A program made the translations under genes and the position numbers. A stretch of DNA of 64,000 nt from contig CAKUFD010000002.1 in assembly GCA_934647195.1 (NCBI GenBank), positions 186,001 through 250,000 of the forward strand. Direction: 5' to 3'. Below are positions 24,718 to 31,633 of this stretch, piece by piece. The stretch comes from an uncultured Collinsella sp. GTDB lineage: Bacteria > Actinomycetota > Coriobacteriia > Coriobacteriales > Coriobacteriaceae. The notes below the pieces were generated by a model. It saw only the letters and a list, made by a program, of their open reading frames with translations, had not been told where the DNA came from and did no database searches. How positions within the stretch are numbered: position 1 is the stretch's first letter; each line of letters begins with the position of its first letter.

Positions 24718-25321
24718 CGACAAGGCGGGTGCGGCGAGCGAGCGACTAGAGGACGTGTACAGCGACGCCGAGACGGTGTTCGGCTTCGACAAGGAGCTGC
24801 GGCCGCAGGACAGGGCGCACGCCTACCTGGCGGAGCGCCGGGTGCAGCGCGGGTTCTGCGACACGGCGATGCTGTGCGCGTGCCGCGACATGGTGGCGAG
24901 GGCCTACGGGCTGGGCGTCGAGGACGGCCGCGCGGAGGCGACGGGCGTCGAGGCCATGCGCGGCGCGATGGAGCAGATGGGCCGCGCGCTCATCGCGGCG
25001 GCGGGGGGGCGAGCGCTGATGGTGGACGGCTACCTGCTCGACTTGCGGGCCTTCCGCGAGGTCGAGGACTGCAAGGCGCAGGCCCTGAAGCCGCTGGAGG
25101 AGGCCGCCGAGGCCTTCGGCGCGTGGCAGCGGCGCGACGCCTACCGGGGCTGCGCCGTCGGGCCGTGCCGCGACGAGCTGAGGCGCGACCTCATCGACGA
25201 GTGCCTGGACGCCGTGCAGGCCACCGTCAACCTGCTGGCCGCCGTCGGGGCGACGCAGGGCGAGGTCACGGCGGCCATCGCGCGCCTGGACGCGCGCAAC
25301 GCCGAGAGGGGGCGGCTGTGA
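24698..25321 (+). CDS. MazG-like nucleotide pyrophosphohydrolase candidate
   Basis: A protein of about 207 aa, mainly helical. The last 80 residues carry EEAAEAFGAWQ and then DLIDECLDAVQATVNLL, an ExxE...ExxD arrangement as in all-alpha NTP pyrophosphatases (MazG/dUTPase-like), which remove non-canonical or signalling nucleotides. The N-terminal part (FGFDKELRPQDRAHAYLAERR) is not recognised. ATG 24698 follows GAAGGGA; ATG 24683 is possible. A G7 run lies at about 25008-25014. Confidence 0.6.
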   Translation: MDEKTADDKAGAASERLEDVYSDAETVFGFDKELRPQDRAHAYLAERRVQRGFCDTAMLCACRDMVARAYGLGVEDGRAEATGVEAMRGAMEQMGRALIAAAGGRALMVDGYLLDLRAFREVEDCKAQALKPLEEAAEAFGAWQRRDAYRGCAVGPCRDELRRDLIDECLDAVQATVNLLAAVGATQGEVTAAIARLDARNAERGRL

Positions 25322-25581
25322 TCCGCGACGCGCGCGTCCTTCCCGATGGCGAGGTCATGAGGACGATGAGGAGGCTGGCCCCGCCTCCCGGCGGCGACCG
25401 GCCCCCGCTCGAGGTGCGCCTCGCGGGCAGGCCCGGCAGCATCGGCCTTTGCGGGCTGTGCAGCCGCAGCGGGCACTGCCTCCGCAAGGGCACGCGCAGG
25501 GCGTGCCGATTCCCGGCGTCGGCCGTTGCGATCGCGCTGGTCAGGTGGGACCGGGAGCGAGAGAGAAGGGAGCGCGGATGA
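25318..25581 (+). CDS. Small Cys-rich phage protein, 87 aa
   Basis: It starts with GTG 25318 overlapping the upstream stop. Residues 45-60 contain CGLCSRSGHCLRKG plus a later Cys (RACRFP), a possible zinc site; the C terminus is a charged helix (RWDRERERRERG). Unknown function. Confidence 0.55.
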   Translation: MIRDARVLPDGEVMRTMRRLAPPPGGDRPPLEVRLAGRPGSIGLCGLCSRSGHCLRKGTRRACRFPASAVAIALVRWDRERERRERG

Positions 25582-25778
25582 CGGAGGAGAGGGAGTGCCT
25601 GATGTGCTCGAGGAGCATGCTCTCCCTGGTGAGGCGCGACGACGAGAGGTGCGAGGCGTACGACGTCCTGCTCCTGTGCAGGAGGGAGCCGATGCGCGCA
25701 CGCCGGGTCGAGTCGCACGGCACGTGCGAGAGATGGAAGGGATTCGATGACGATGGAGGAAAAGACGATGGGGAGTAA
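25578..25778 (+). CDS. Small Cys-rich phage protein, 66 aa
   Basis: Contains CLMCSRSM, CEAYDVLLLCRREP and TCERWKGFDDD with an acidic GKDDGE end, close in style to the protein at 24508. Probably zinc-binding; function unknown. The 3' end overlaps the next start. Confidence 0.55.
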   Translation: MTEERECLMCSRSMLSLVRRDDERCEAYDVLLLCRREPMRARRVESHGTCERWKGFDDDGGKDDGE

Positions 25779-26361
25779 CGGGAAGATCGCCCTGCCGAAG
25801 GATGCCGAGGGGCGGAAGATTCCGCTGGACACAAAGGTGCTGTATAGCTTGAGCGGCGAGGAGCACAAGGTGGACGAGTTCACTTATTCGCCTTCCGAGA
25901 ATATCTGGAGGGTGGCCCTCGCTAAGCAATCCGTGCATTTTTACACCTGCGACATGCATCTGGCTCCGGTCGTAGTTCTTTGCGCAGACGGGAAGCCCGT
26001 CAGAGTCGGGGACACGGTCTACTGCGACGACGACCCGGAGCCGTTGACGGTGAATAGTTTCAGCGTCAACGAATGCGGTCCCGTAGGCGTCAAATCCGCT
26101 GGCGGCGGGTACTACACCGTCCCTGCCGGGAGATTGACACACGAGTGCCCCGACAGCTGGGAGAAGCTGCTGGATGACCTGGACAACGCGGCCAAGGGCG
26201 GGGACAACGCCGAGTGCCTTTACATGCGAAGGGACGGCATAGAGCCCCAATGCCCAGAATGCAGGCTGTGCGTTGACGAGAGCGACCTAGAGTGCGCCTA
26301 CCTCGCCTACGCCGACATCGCCGCACGAATCCGCAAGCTAAGCGGTGAGGGCGATGCCTAG
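25768..26361 (+). CDS. Phage protein of unknown function, 197 aa
   Basis: Residues 10-110 hold two similar beta-rich units, GRKIPLDTKVLYSLSGEEHKV and GKPVRVGDTVYCDDDPEPLTV, each with the G-x-x-(L/V)-x-x-x-(D/T)-x-V-(L/Y) pattern. A helical region follows (SWEKLLDDLDNAAK) and then a CPECRLC motif. Similar two-unit proteins occur in phage early regions. ATG 25768 has GGAGGA seven bases upstream. From here to 28370 base composition is lower in GC than in the surrounding prophage. Confidence 0.65.
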   Translation: MGSNGKIALPKDAEGRKIPLDTKVLYSLSGEEHKVDEFTYSPSENIWRVALAKQSVHFYTCDMHLAPVVVLCADGKPVRVGDTVYCDDDPEPLTVNSFSVNECGPVGVKSAGGGYYTVPAGRLTHECPDSWEKLLDDLDNAAKGGDNAECLYMRRDGIEPQCPECRLCVDESDLECAYLAYADIAARIRKLSGEGDA

Positions 26362-26521
26362 CGGCTTGATGTCGTGGCTCTGGTTCATCGTCGCGCTTGC
26401 GTATGCCTTGCGTGTCTTTGCGGCACTCGCCGCCGGGCAAGGCGCGTTAGCGGACACGGTGCCGATGCTCACGGCGCTCGCACTCATGAAGCTCTACGAC
26501 ATGGACGGTGATGACAAATGA
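26354..26521 (+). CDS. Small membrane protein, 55 aa
   Basis: It starts at ATG 26354 inside the previous gene's last codons and ends TGA 26519-26521, overlapping the next ATG. Two hydrophobic segments are visible: SWLWFIVALAYALRVFAALAA and VPMLTALALMKLY. Unknown role. Confidence 0.55.
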   Translation: MPSGLMSWLWFIVALAYALRVFAALAAGQGALADTVPMLTALALMKLYDMDGDDK

Positions 26522-26799
26522 AGCGAGAGAAGACCGTAACCGCGTACACCTGCGACTGCTGCGGCGCCGAGATTGACGACAAGGCGAGTGCATCTATCAC
26601 CGTTGGATTCAACAGCGAGATCTGGTACGAGTGGTGGGTATGCGGAGACTACTGCAAAGAGTGCGGAGAGCTTTTGGCAAACGCGATCGTCAGGTCAATC
26701 CAGCTGCCCGAGCGCTACGATGACGCCTTCCGCGATAAGGAAGCGCGAGTCAAGGCAGAGGTCGAGATGATTGAAGAGCAGCGCGAGAGGACATGGTGA
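26518..26799 (+). CDS. Zinc-ribbon-like phage protein, 93 aa
   Basis: Two pairs of Cys, TCDCCGAEI and DYCKECGELL, with aromatic residues between, suggest a zinc ribbon like those of bacterial small DNA- or RNA-binding proteins. The C-terminal helix is acidic. ATGA overlap with the upstream gene. Confidence 0.65.
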   Translation: MKREKTVTAYTCDCCGAEIDDKASASITVGFNSEIWYEWWVCGDYCKECGELLANAIVRSIQLPERYDDAFRDKEARVKAEVEMIEEQRERTW

Positions 26800-26804
26800 G
26801 GACG

Positions 26805-26975
26805 ATGCCTAAGTACTTAGTCCAAATGAGCTACTTCCTCGACATTCCCGACGAGGAGCTTGAAGACGTGATGGAAGACACTGTGGAAATCGCCAATGAC
26901 GCTCAATCGTTTATCGATGAGTTTGCATACGAATCCTACTGTTCGTGGGTTGAAAGGGATAGTGACGATGCCTAG
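26805..26975 (+). CDS. Small acidic phage protein, 56 aa
   Basis: MPKYLVQMSYFLDIPDEELEDVMEDT followed by a helix; strongly acidic. It begins six bases after the upstream stop with GAGGAC ahead of ATG 26805. Unknown function; acidic small proteins in this position can be DNA mimics, but nothing here proves that. Confidence 0.5.
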   Translation: MPKYLVQMSYFLDIPDEELEDVMEDTVEIANDAQSFIDEFAYESYCSWVERDSDDA

Positions 26976-27168
26976 ACCGGAGCTGAAACCCTGCCCGTTC
27001 TGCGGGATTACCGATACGTTCATCACAAAGCAGACGCTTGACATGGATGTTGACGGCTCAGCAATCTACTGCATCCAATGCAGGTTCTGCCTTGCGTGCG
27101 GGCCTTGGGCTAGCAGCGAGAACAGAGCGATAAAAGCATGGAACAAGGAGCGTGGTAAAGATGACTAA
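26968..27168 (+). CDS. Lar/Ral-like restriction-alleviation family protein
   Basis: This 66-aa protein matches the Lar pattern: LKPCPFCGI at the N terminus, then YCIQCRFCLACGPWASS and a terminal AIKAWNKE. Lar family members in lambdoid phages modulate type I restriction of incoming DNA. The zinc-binding Cys pairs are intact. Many phages carry Lar-fold proteins with unproven roles, so the anti-restriction function is inferred. Confidence 0.75.
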   Translation: MPRPELKPCPFCGITDTFITKQTLDMDVDGSAIYCIQCRFCLACGPWASSENRAIKAWNKERGKDD

Positions 27169-27511
27169 GACCCTCACGCTGGGCAAGCCGAAGCTGTGGC
27201 CGGATAGCGGCGGAGTGTACTCAGTCAAGTGGGATTTGCTTGATGAGGACAGAAAGGGCTACTGCATCTCATGGATTGAGAAGGCATTCGACACCCTAAA
27301 GCCTGAGTGCATGGCCTTTCTTATCGATTACAACAGGCGTGGCACGCCATGGCTTGACTACCGTGAGAAGGCCGTGAGCTACAACCCCGATGCGGCGCTG
27401 GCGCTGAGAGACGTGATGGCGCAGCTCAAGGAGAAGCACGGATACGAGTACAACACGGAGGTAGAGGTTCAACTTCTGCCGGGAGAGGTGGTCGCAGATG
27501 GTGACTACTAG
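27161..27511 (+). CDS. Phage protein of unknown function, 116 aa
   Basis: It begins at ATG 27161 within the last codons of the Lar-like gene. The central part (GYCISWIEKAFDTLKPECMAFLIDYNRRG) looks alpha/beta; the C terminus is a charged helix then a short strand. No family recognised. Confidence 0.6.
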   Translation: MTKTLTLGKPKLWPDSGGVYSVKWDLLDEDRKGYCISWIEKAFDTLKPECMAFLIDYNRRGTPWLDYREKAVSYNPDAALALRDVMAQLKEKHGYEYNTEVEVQLLPGEVVADGDY

Positions 27512-27842
27512 GGAACCTTGCTGTGGAACTAGGGAAGTCAATAGCTCCCTAGTTGACCGAGTAACCGATGAGCAGCGGCGCGAGGTGGCGCAAACCCTTC
27601 GCGGACTGAGCGAGGGCAATTCCTTCGCAGCGGAAGTTCTCGACCGAGACGTGTATTACGACGCGCTTGTGCTGCGGGTAATCCGCGTAGCCGTGGGCGA
27701 GGGTGATATATTCCAACGTCTCGCAGATTTGATTGACCCTCAGACAACACCTTACATCTGCGAGAAATGCGGCGGCGAGTGGCCATCCGACATCATGTTC
27801 GAGCGTTGCCCATACTGCGGAGCGGAGGTGCTTGATGATTAA
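27498..27842 (+). CDS. Zinc-ribbon phage protein with LADLIDP motif, 114 aa
   Basis: Residues 15-80 are helical and contain RLADLIDP. The C terminus is a zinc ribbon, ICEKCGGEW...RCPYCGAEVLDD. It shares the LAD(L/F)ID block and the CGAEVLD end with the next gene, so the two are related. The last 23 bases before the next start are repeated at 28144. Confidence 0.65.
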   Translation: MVTTREPCCGTREVNSSLVDRVTDEQRREVAQTLRGLSEGNSFAAEVLDRDVYYDALVLRVIRVAVGEGDIFQRLADLIDPQTTPYICEKCGGEWPSDIMFERCPYCGAEVLDD

Positions 27843-28166
27843 CAAAAAGGAGCGCAGGCGAGCGGTGGCCGAGTTGCGTGAAGCATCGACCGGGGCATAC
27901 CGCCACGTCGATTCGCTTGACGTGATCGCAGACGCAGTCGGTGTCGAGATTGACGGCAAGTTCGGCCACGAGGTCGAGAACGAGACGTACGCGGCCCTTG
28001 CGGACTTCATCGACCGTCCGACATGCGAGTTCAAGCCAGCCTATGGACCCGACTTGATGGGAGAAGTTTCACTTGTCGAGTGCACCGCGTGCGCATGGAC
28101 GATTGAGCCTTGGATTGCATACGAGTTTCGCTATTGCCCCATGTGCGGAGCGGAGGTGCTTGATGA
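27816..28166 (+). repeat. 23-bp direct repeat at two successive gene junctions (27816-27838 and 28144-28166)
   Basis: Both copies are identical over 23 bases and contain the codons for CGAEVLD, the ribosome site GGAGGTG and the ATG of the next gene. The unit thus joins a zinc-ribbon end to the next start. Confidence 0.85.
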
Positions 28167-28182
28167 AGACGGCGCGAATTAA
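27835..28182 (+). CDS. Zinc-ribbon phage protein with ALADFIDR motif, 115 aa
   Basis: The N-terminal helices (KKERRRAVAELREAS, SLDVIADAVGVEID, ETYAALADFIDRP) are followed by a zinc-ribbon unit VECTACAW...RYCPMCGAEVLDED. It is paralogous to the preceding protein in its second half. Genes of this type occur in tandem in phages of gut Firmicutes and Actinobacteria; function unknown. Confidence 0.65.
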   Translation: MINKKERRRAVAELREASTGAYRHVDSLDVIADAVGVEIDGKFGHEVENETYAALADFIDRPTCEFKPAYGPDLMGEVSLVECTACAWTIEPWIAYEFRYCPMCGAEVLDEDGAN

Positions 28183-28369
28183 ATGGCGCAGCACCTATAA
28201 GTTGCGCTACGACGAGGTGCATCAAGACTACCAATGCACCTGCTGCGGCACGTGGCTCCAAGATGACTTTGTGACCACAATGGACGAGAACGATGTCCCA
28301 GGGATACGAGACATGAGCTATTGCCCCGTTTGCGGGGCTGAGTTCACGCAGCAGGAGGGAGTGATTTAG
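28163..28369 (+). CDS. Zinc-ribbon phage protein, 68 aa
   Basis: Contains YQCTCCGTW and YCPVCGAEF, the two halves of a zinc ribbon, after a basic beta start (IKWRSTYKLRYDE). It appears to be a shorter member of the same set as the two preceding genes, lacking the helical N-terminal domain. Confidence 0.6.
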   Translation: MKTARIKWRSTYKLRYDEVHQDYQCTCCGTWLQDDFVTTMDENDVPGIRDMSYCPVCGAEFTQQEGVI

Positions 28370-28371
28370 CG

Positions 28372-28611
28372 ATGGCGAGAAAATCATACGTCATCGACGG
28401 CAAGGCCATCGGCCATTGGCTAATCGACAACGACATGACGCGCAATCAGCTCGCGGCGGAGGCCGGGATAAGCGGCTCGACCCTGAGACACGCGATCAAC
28501 GACGGCCGCAACTGCGGCATCGACATCTTGTTGAACCTGTCCCGCGCCATGGACGTCCGCCCGTGGGACCTCGTGCGGGAGGCCGGGCCCATCGGGGGAG
28601 GCGCGCGATGA
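28372..28611 (+). CDS. Small XRE-type HTH protein, 79 aa
   Basis: KAIGHWLIDNDMTRNQLAAEAGISGSTLRHAIN is a clear helix-turn-helix, with a second-helix pattern as in phage Cro/CI relatives; DVRPWDLVREA ends the domain. Probably a regulator of the small-gene cassette or of late genes; no target is evident. GC-rich codon use resumes here. Confidence 0.75.
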   Translation: MARKSYVIDGKAIGHWLIDNDMTRNQLAAEAGISGSTLRHAINDGRNCGIDILLNLSRAMDVRPWDLVREAGPIGGGAR

Positions 28612-28889
28612 CGGAGGCCAAGAGGGACGCGTGGAGCGACGTCATCCTCGTCCCGGTGCGCATGTGCGCCGTGTGCGGGAAGCCCTTCATGCCGGGGAGC
28701 AAGACGGCGCGCTACTGCTCGCTCTCGTGCCGCGACGAGGCGACGAGGGAGCGCAAGCGCAGGTGGAACCGCGAGCACCCGAGGGCCGTCGAGCGGCCGC
28801 AGAAGAACGCGAAGGTCGACAGCTACTGCCCCTTCCGGGGCGACGTCGCCGACGAGATCAACCGTCTGAGGAGCGAGCTTGGCATGTAG
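28608..28889 (+). CDS. Zinc-finger phage protein, 93 aa
   Basis: MCAVCGKPFMPGSKTARYCSLSCRDEATRERKRRWNRE is a treble-clef/DUF2116-like zinc unit followed by a basic helix, as in many phage proteins located upstream of the packaging genes. The ATGA overlaps the HTH gene. Confidence 0.65.
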   Translation: MTEAKRDAWSDVILVPVRMCAVCGKPFMPGSKTARYCSLSCRDEATRERKRRWNREHPRAVERPQKNAKVDSYCPFRGDVADEINRLRSELGM

Positions 28890-28905
28890 GGGAGATGGCA
28901 CAACT

Positions 28906-29292
28906 GTGCCATCCACGAGACGCACACAACATTATAAGAAGCGCTACGAGCGATGGACCCCGGAGAGGGTCCGTAAGCTCCAGCGCTACCCGGACGCGAC
29001 CTCCCAGGAGGCCGCGTCCCTCCTGTCGACGACGCCGGAGGCGGTGCGCCACGCCCGCAGCCGGTACGGCAGGTGGCCGGCGTCGCCGGGAGACATCTGC
29101 TGCGCGTGCGGCGAGCGGCCCGTGTGGGCCGAGAGCGCGGCGGCGAGGGCGCTGCACCTGTGCAAGGGGTGCTGGCTCGAGGAGAAGGCGCGGAGGCTCG
29201 ACGAGCGCCGCGAGGAGGTGCGCCTGCGGCAGCGGGAGCTGAGGATAAGGCGGCAGGAGGCCGCCGCTAAAAAGAGGAAGCAAGGCCGTTGA
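28906..29292 (+). CDS. Phage protein with HTH-like N terminus and Cys motif
   Basis: This protein of about 128 aa starts at GTG 28906, with GGGGAG upstream; TTG 28879 is the alternative. Residues 10-50 (RWTPERVRKLQRYPDATSQEAASLL) look like a Myb/SANT-like or HTH unit. CCACGERPVW and LCKGCW form a zinc pair, and the last 40 residues are a long charged helix. Function unknown. The stop overlaps the ATG of the methyltransferase gene. Confidence 0.55.
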   Translation: MPSTRRTQHYKKRYERWTPERVRKLQRYPDATSQEAASLLSTTPEAVRHARSRYGRWPASPGDICCACGERPVWAESAAARALHLCKGCWLEEKARRLDERREEVRLRQRELRIRRQEAAAKKRKQGR

Positions 29293-30657
29293 TGGACAAG
29301 GGTAAGAGGCAGCCGGAGCTGGAGGTCGTGCGCGTGCCGCTCGGCGAGCTGCACGGCTACGAGGGCAACGCCAAGCAGCACACCAACGCGCAGCTGGACG
29401 CCGTGCGCAAGAGCATTTCGGAGTTCGGGTTCATCAACCCGGTCCTCGCGTGGCACGACGCTGACGGCCGCGCCGTGATCGTGGCGGGCCACGCCCGCTG
29501 CCAGGCCGCCAAGAAGGAGGGGCTGACCGAGGTGCCGGTGGTGTTCGTCGACCACCTCGGGGACGCGCAGCGTCGTGCCCTCACGCTCGCCGACAACCAG
29601 ACGACGATGATGACGGGGTGGGACGTGGACACCCTCAAGGCGGAGCTGGACGCGCTTGCCGACGAGTTCGACATGGCCGACTTCGGCTTCGATTTGGAGG
29701 AGATGGCCGGGGACGACGACGTCGAGGTCACCGAGGACGAGCCGGACGACAAGGCCGAGGACCGCGTGAGGCCGGGCGAACTGTGGCGCATGGGAGGGCA
29801 CGTCCTCCTGTGCGGCGACTCCACCGACCCGGACGGGATCGCGCGCCTGATGGCGGCCATGCCGGAAGCGGGGGGGGGCGGCGAGCGCGGACCTGCTCCT
29901 GACCGACCCGCCGTACAACGTCGCGCTCGGCCAGCACGACAGGCCCAGCGAGGCCAAGCAGCTGCACAGGCGCACTGACGGCCTCGTCATCGCCAACGAC
30001 AGCTGGAGTAGCGACGAGGGCTTCGTCGAGTTCCTGCGCGGCGCGCTCTCCAGTGCCATGTCAGCCATGAGGCCGGGAGCCGCCTTCTACGTCTGGTACG
30101 CCTCCATGCAGGGCGTCAACTTCCTCGAGGCGGCGAAGCGGGCCGGGATGGACGTGAGGCAGATTCTCGTCTGGGCCAAGAGCACGTTCGCGCTCGGCAG
30201 GCAGGACTACCAGTGGAGGCACGAGCTGTGCCTGTACGGCTGGAAGGGCGGGGCGTCGCATTACTTCACCGACAGCCGCAAGGAGACGACCGTCATCACC
30301 GACGACCGCAGCCCGCAGGGCATGAGCAAGGCCGAGCTAGTCGAGTTCGTCGAGGACCTGCTCGCCCAAAAAGGCGCGACGACGGTGCTGGAGTTCGACA
30401 AGCCGACACGCAGCGAGCTGCATCCGACGATGAAGCCCGTGGGCCTGTTCGCGTACCAGATCATGAACAGCACGAGACGCGGCCAGACCGTCCTCGACGT
30501 GTTCGGCGGGAGCGGCACGAGCGTCGTCGCGTGCGAGCAGACCGGCAGGCACTGCGCCTGCGTCGAGCTCGACCCGCACTACGCGAGCGTCATCGTCGAC
30601 AGGTGGGAGCGCCTGACCGGCGGCACCGCCGAGAGAGTGCAGCCAATGCCTCTCTAG
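29292..30657 (+). pseudogene. ParB-like domain plus DNA adenine/cytosine-N4 methyltransferase, frameshifted at a G9 tract
   Basis: Frame one (29292-29978) encodes a ParB/sulfiredoxin-like domain (VPLGELHGYEGNAKQHT, IVAGHARCQAAKK, LADNQTT) and the start of the MTase (LWRMGGHVLLCGDSTD). Frame two, open from about 29881 to 30657, continues it: LLLTDPPYNVAL (catalytic DPPY at 29905-29916), then HPTMKPVGLF and DVFGGSGTSVVACEQTGR (SAM-binding). Nine G at 29870-29878 mark the switch; eight would restore one ORF of about 454 residues. The normal gene is a phage DNA methylase that could protect phage DNA. The defect could be a mutation, phase variation or a sequencing slip. Confidence 0.85.
29870..29878. 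repeat. G9 homopolymer at the methyltransferase frameshift
   Basis: Nine consecutive G within the coding sequence, between the SAM-proximal strand and the DPPY motif; the reading frame changes exactly here. Confidence 0.85.
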
Positions 30658-30679
30658 GGTATAATTGCAATATATACCC
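30657..30679 (+). promoter_or_regulatory. Palindromic promoter element D
   Basis: GGGTATA (30657-30663) and TATACCC (30673-30679) form an inverted repeat; TATAAT (30660-30665) lies inside the left arm, about 30 bases before the small gene at 30697. It belongs with similar elements at 30880, 49808 and 50203. Confidence 0.55.
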
Positions 30680-30696
30680 AAGGGAAAGGGCGCGAC

Positions 30697-30876
30697 ATGG
30701 GCACACCGGCGCAGACCAAGGCGACCGTCAAGTATATCAAGAACAACACGAAGACCTTCGTTGTGAGGTGCAACGTCAGGACTGACTCGGACATCATCGA
30801 GTTTCTGGCCGGCAAGGACAACGTCGCTGGGTACATAAAGGGACTTCTAAGGGAAGAAGCGCGAAAGAATCTATAG
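30697..30876 (+). CDS. Small RHH-like phage protein, 59 aa
   Basis: ATG 30697 to TAG 30874-30876. A beta start (KTFVVRCNVRTDSDIIEFL) followed by helices (NVAGYIKGLLREEARKN) has the shape of a ribbon-helix-helix protein; similar short proteins are common in Firmicutes phages and plasmids. It may be a transcription repressor or an antitoxin-like protein. Its own promoter overlaps a palindrome. Confidence 0.6.
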   Translation: MGTPAQTKATVKYIKNNTKTFVVRCNVRTDSDIIEFLAGKDNVAGYIKGLLREEARKNL

Positions 30877-30879
30877 TTT

Positions 30880-30912
30880 ACTATATACTTGCCGTTGGAT
30901 ATATAGTATAAT
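30880..30912 (+). promoter_or_regulatory. Palindromic promoter element C
   Basis: ACTATATA (30880-30887) and TATATAGT (30900-30907) are inverted; TATAAT (30907-30912) follows, and the downstream GACAACGGCAGGGG matches the ACAACGACAGGGG after elements A and B at 49808 and 50203. Confidence 0.55.
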
Positions 30913-30944
30913 ATAGACAACGGCAGGGGAAAGGAGCCTTTGCC

Positions 30945-31091
30945 ATGGAAGAGACGGAGTACACGGAAATGACCAAGGACGAGATGCAGCGGTTCATCGA
31001 CCAGCAGATGCGCGACGGCAGGAGCTGGGCGGAGGCGCTCGAGAGGCTGGCCGAGGTGATCGGCATCAAGCCGAGCACCACGAGCAAGTAG
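30945..31091 (+). CDS. Small helical phage protein, 48 aa
   Basis: ATG 30945 with AAAGGAG upstream; ends TAG. It is entirely helical and charged (MTKDEMQRFIDQQMRDG, SWAEALERLAEVIGIK). It is followed at once by a terminator, so it forms a single-gene transcription unit driven by element C. Unknown function. Confidence 0.5.
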   Translation: MEETEYTEMTKDEMQRFIDQQMRDGRSWAEALERLAEVIGIKPSTTSK

Positions 31092-31095
31092 CCGC

Positions 31096-31126
31096 AAGGC
31101 CCCGGGGAACCGGGGCCTTTTCTTTT
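31096..31126 (+). terminator. Intrinsic terminator before the packaging genes
   Basis: A ten-bp GC-rich stem (31096-31105 with 31110-31119), loop GGAA, then a T-rich run to 31126. Confidence 0.9.
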
Positions 31127-31249
31127 GCCGTTACGCACCCGTTACGCTATGCCGCGCAAACGCGGGCGCTTGTGCGGCGACGCGTAACGGGGCGGAACGT
31201 CTTTCAGAACGGTATCCGCTACATCATCTACCAGCGGAAACGGTGAGCA

Positions 31250-31633
31250 ATGGCAGGACGCGGCAAGGAGAAGCTTACGAAGGACGGCATCAAGACCGCC
31301 CTCAGGCTGTGCCGCGCTGGGCTGCCGGACTGCCAGATCGCGGCAGTGCTGGGGGTGTCCAAGGAGACCTACAGCCGCTGGATAAACCACCCCAAGACGG
31401 ACAACCAGAATCAACTTCGTCAACAACTAAAAAAGGCCGACGCCGAGCGCGAGGCGGCCCTCGTGACCCGCATCATGCGCGCATCCGACGACACGTGGCA
31501 GGCTGCCGCGTGGCTGCTCGAGCGAAGGTACCCGGACCGCTACGCCAAGCCCGTGAGGCCGGTCGAGGACCGCTCCGCCGAGAGGGACGACGAGCGCATC
31601 AAGGGCTACATCGACGCGCTGGGGCTGCGCTGA
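31250..31633 (+). CDS. terS: Terminase small subunit
   Basis: This 127-aa protein has an N-terminal HTH (LCRAGLPDCQIAAVLGVSKETYSRWIN) for recognising the packaging site, a charged oligomerisation helix and the QAAAWLLERRYPDRYAKP block typical of small terminase subunits before the C-terminal interaction segment. Its stop overlaps the terL ATG. Confidence 0.88.
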   Translation: MAGRGKEKLTKDGIKTALRLCRAGLPDCQIAAVLGVSKETYSRWINHPKTDNQNQLRQQLKKADAEREAALVTRIMRASDDTWQAAAWLLERRYPDRYAKPVRPVEDRSAERDDERIKGYIDALGLR

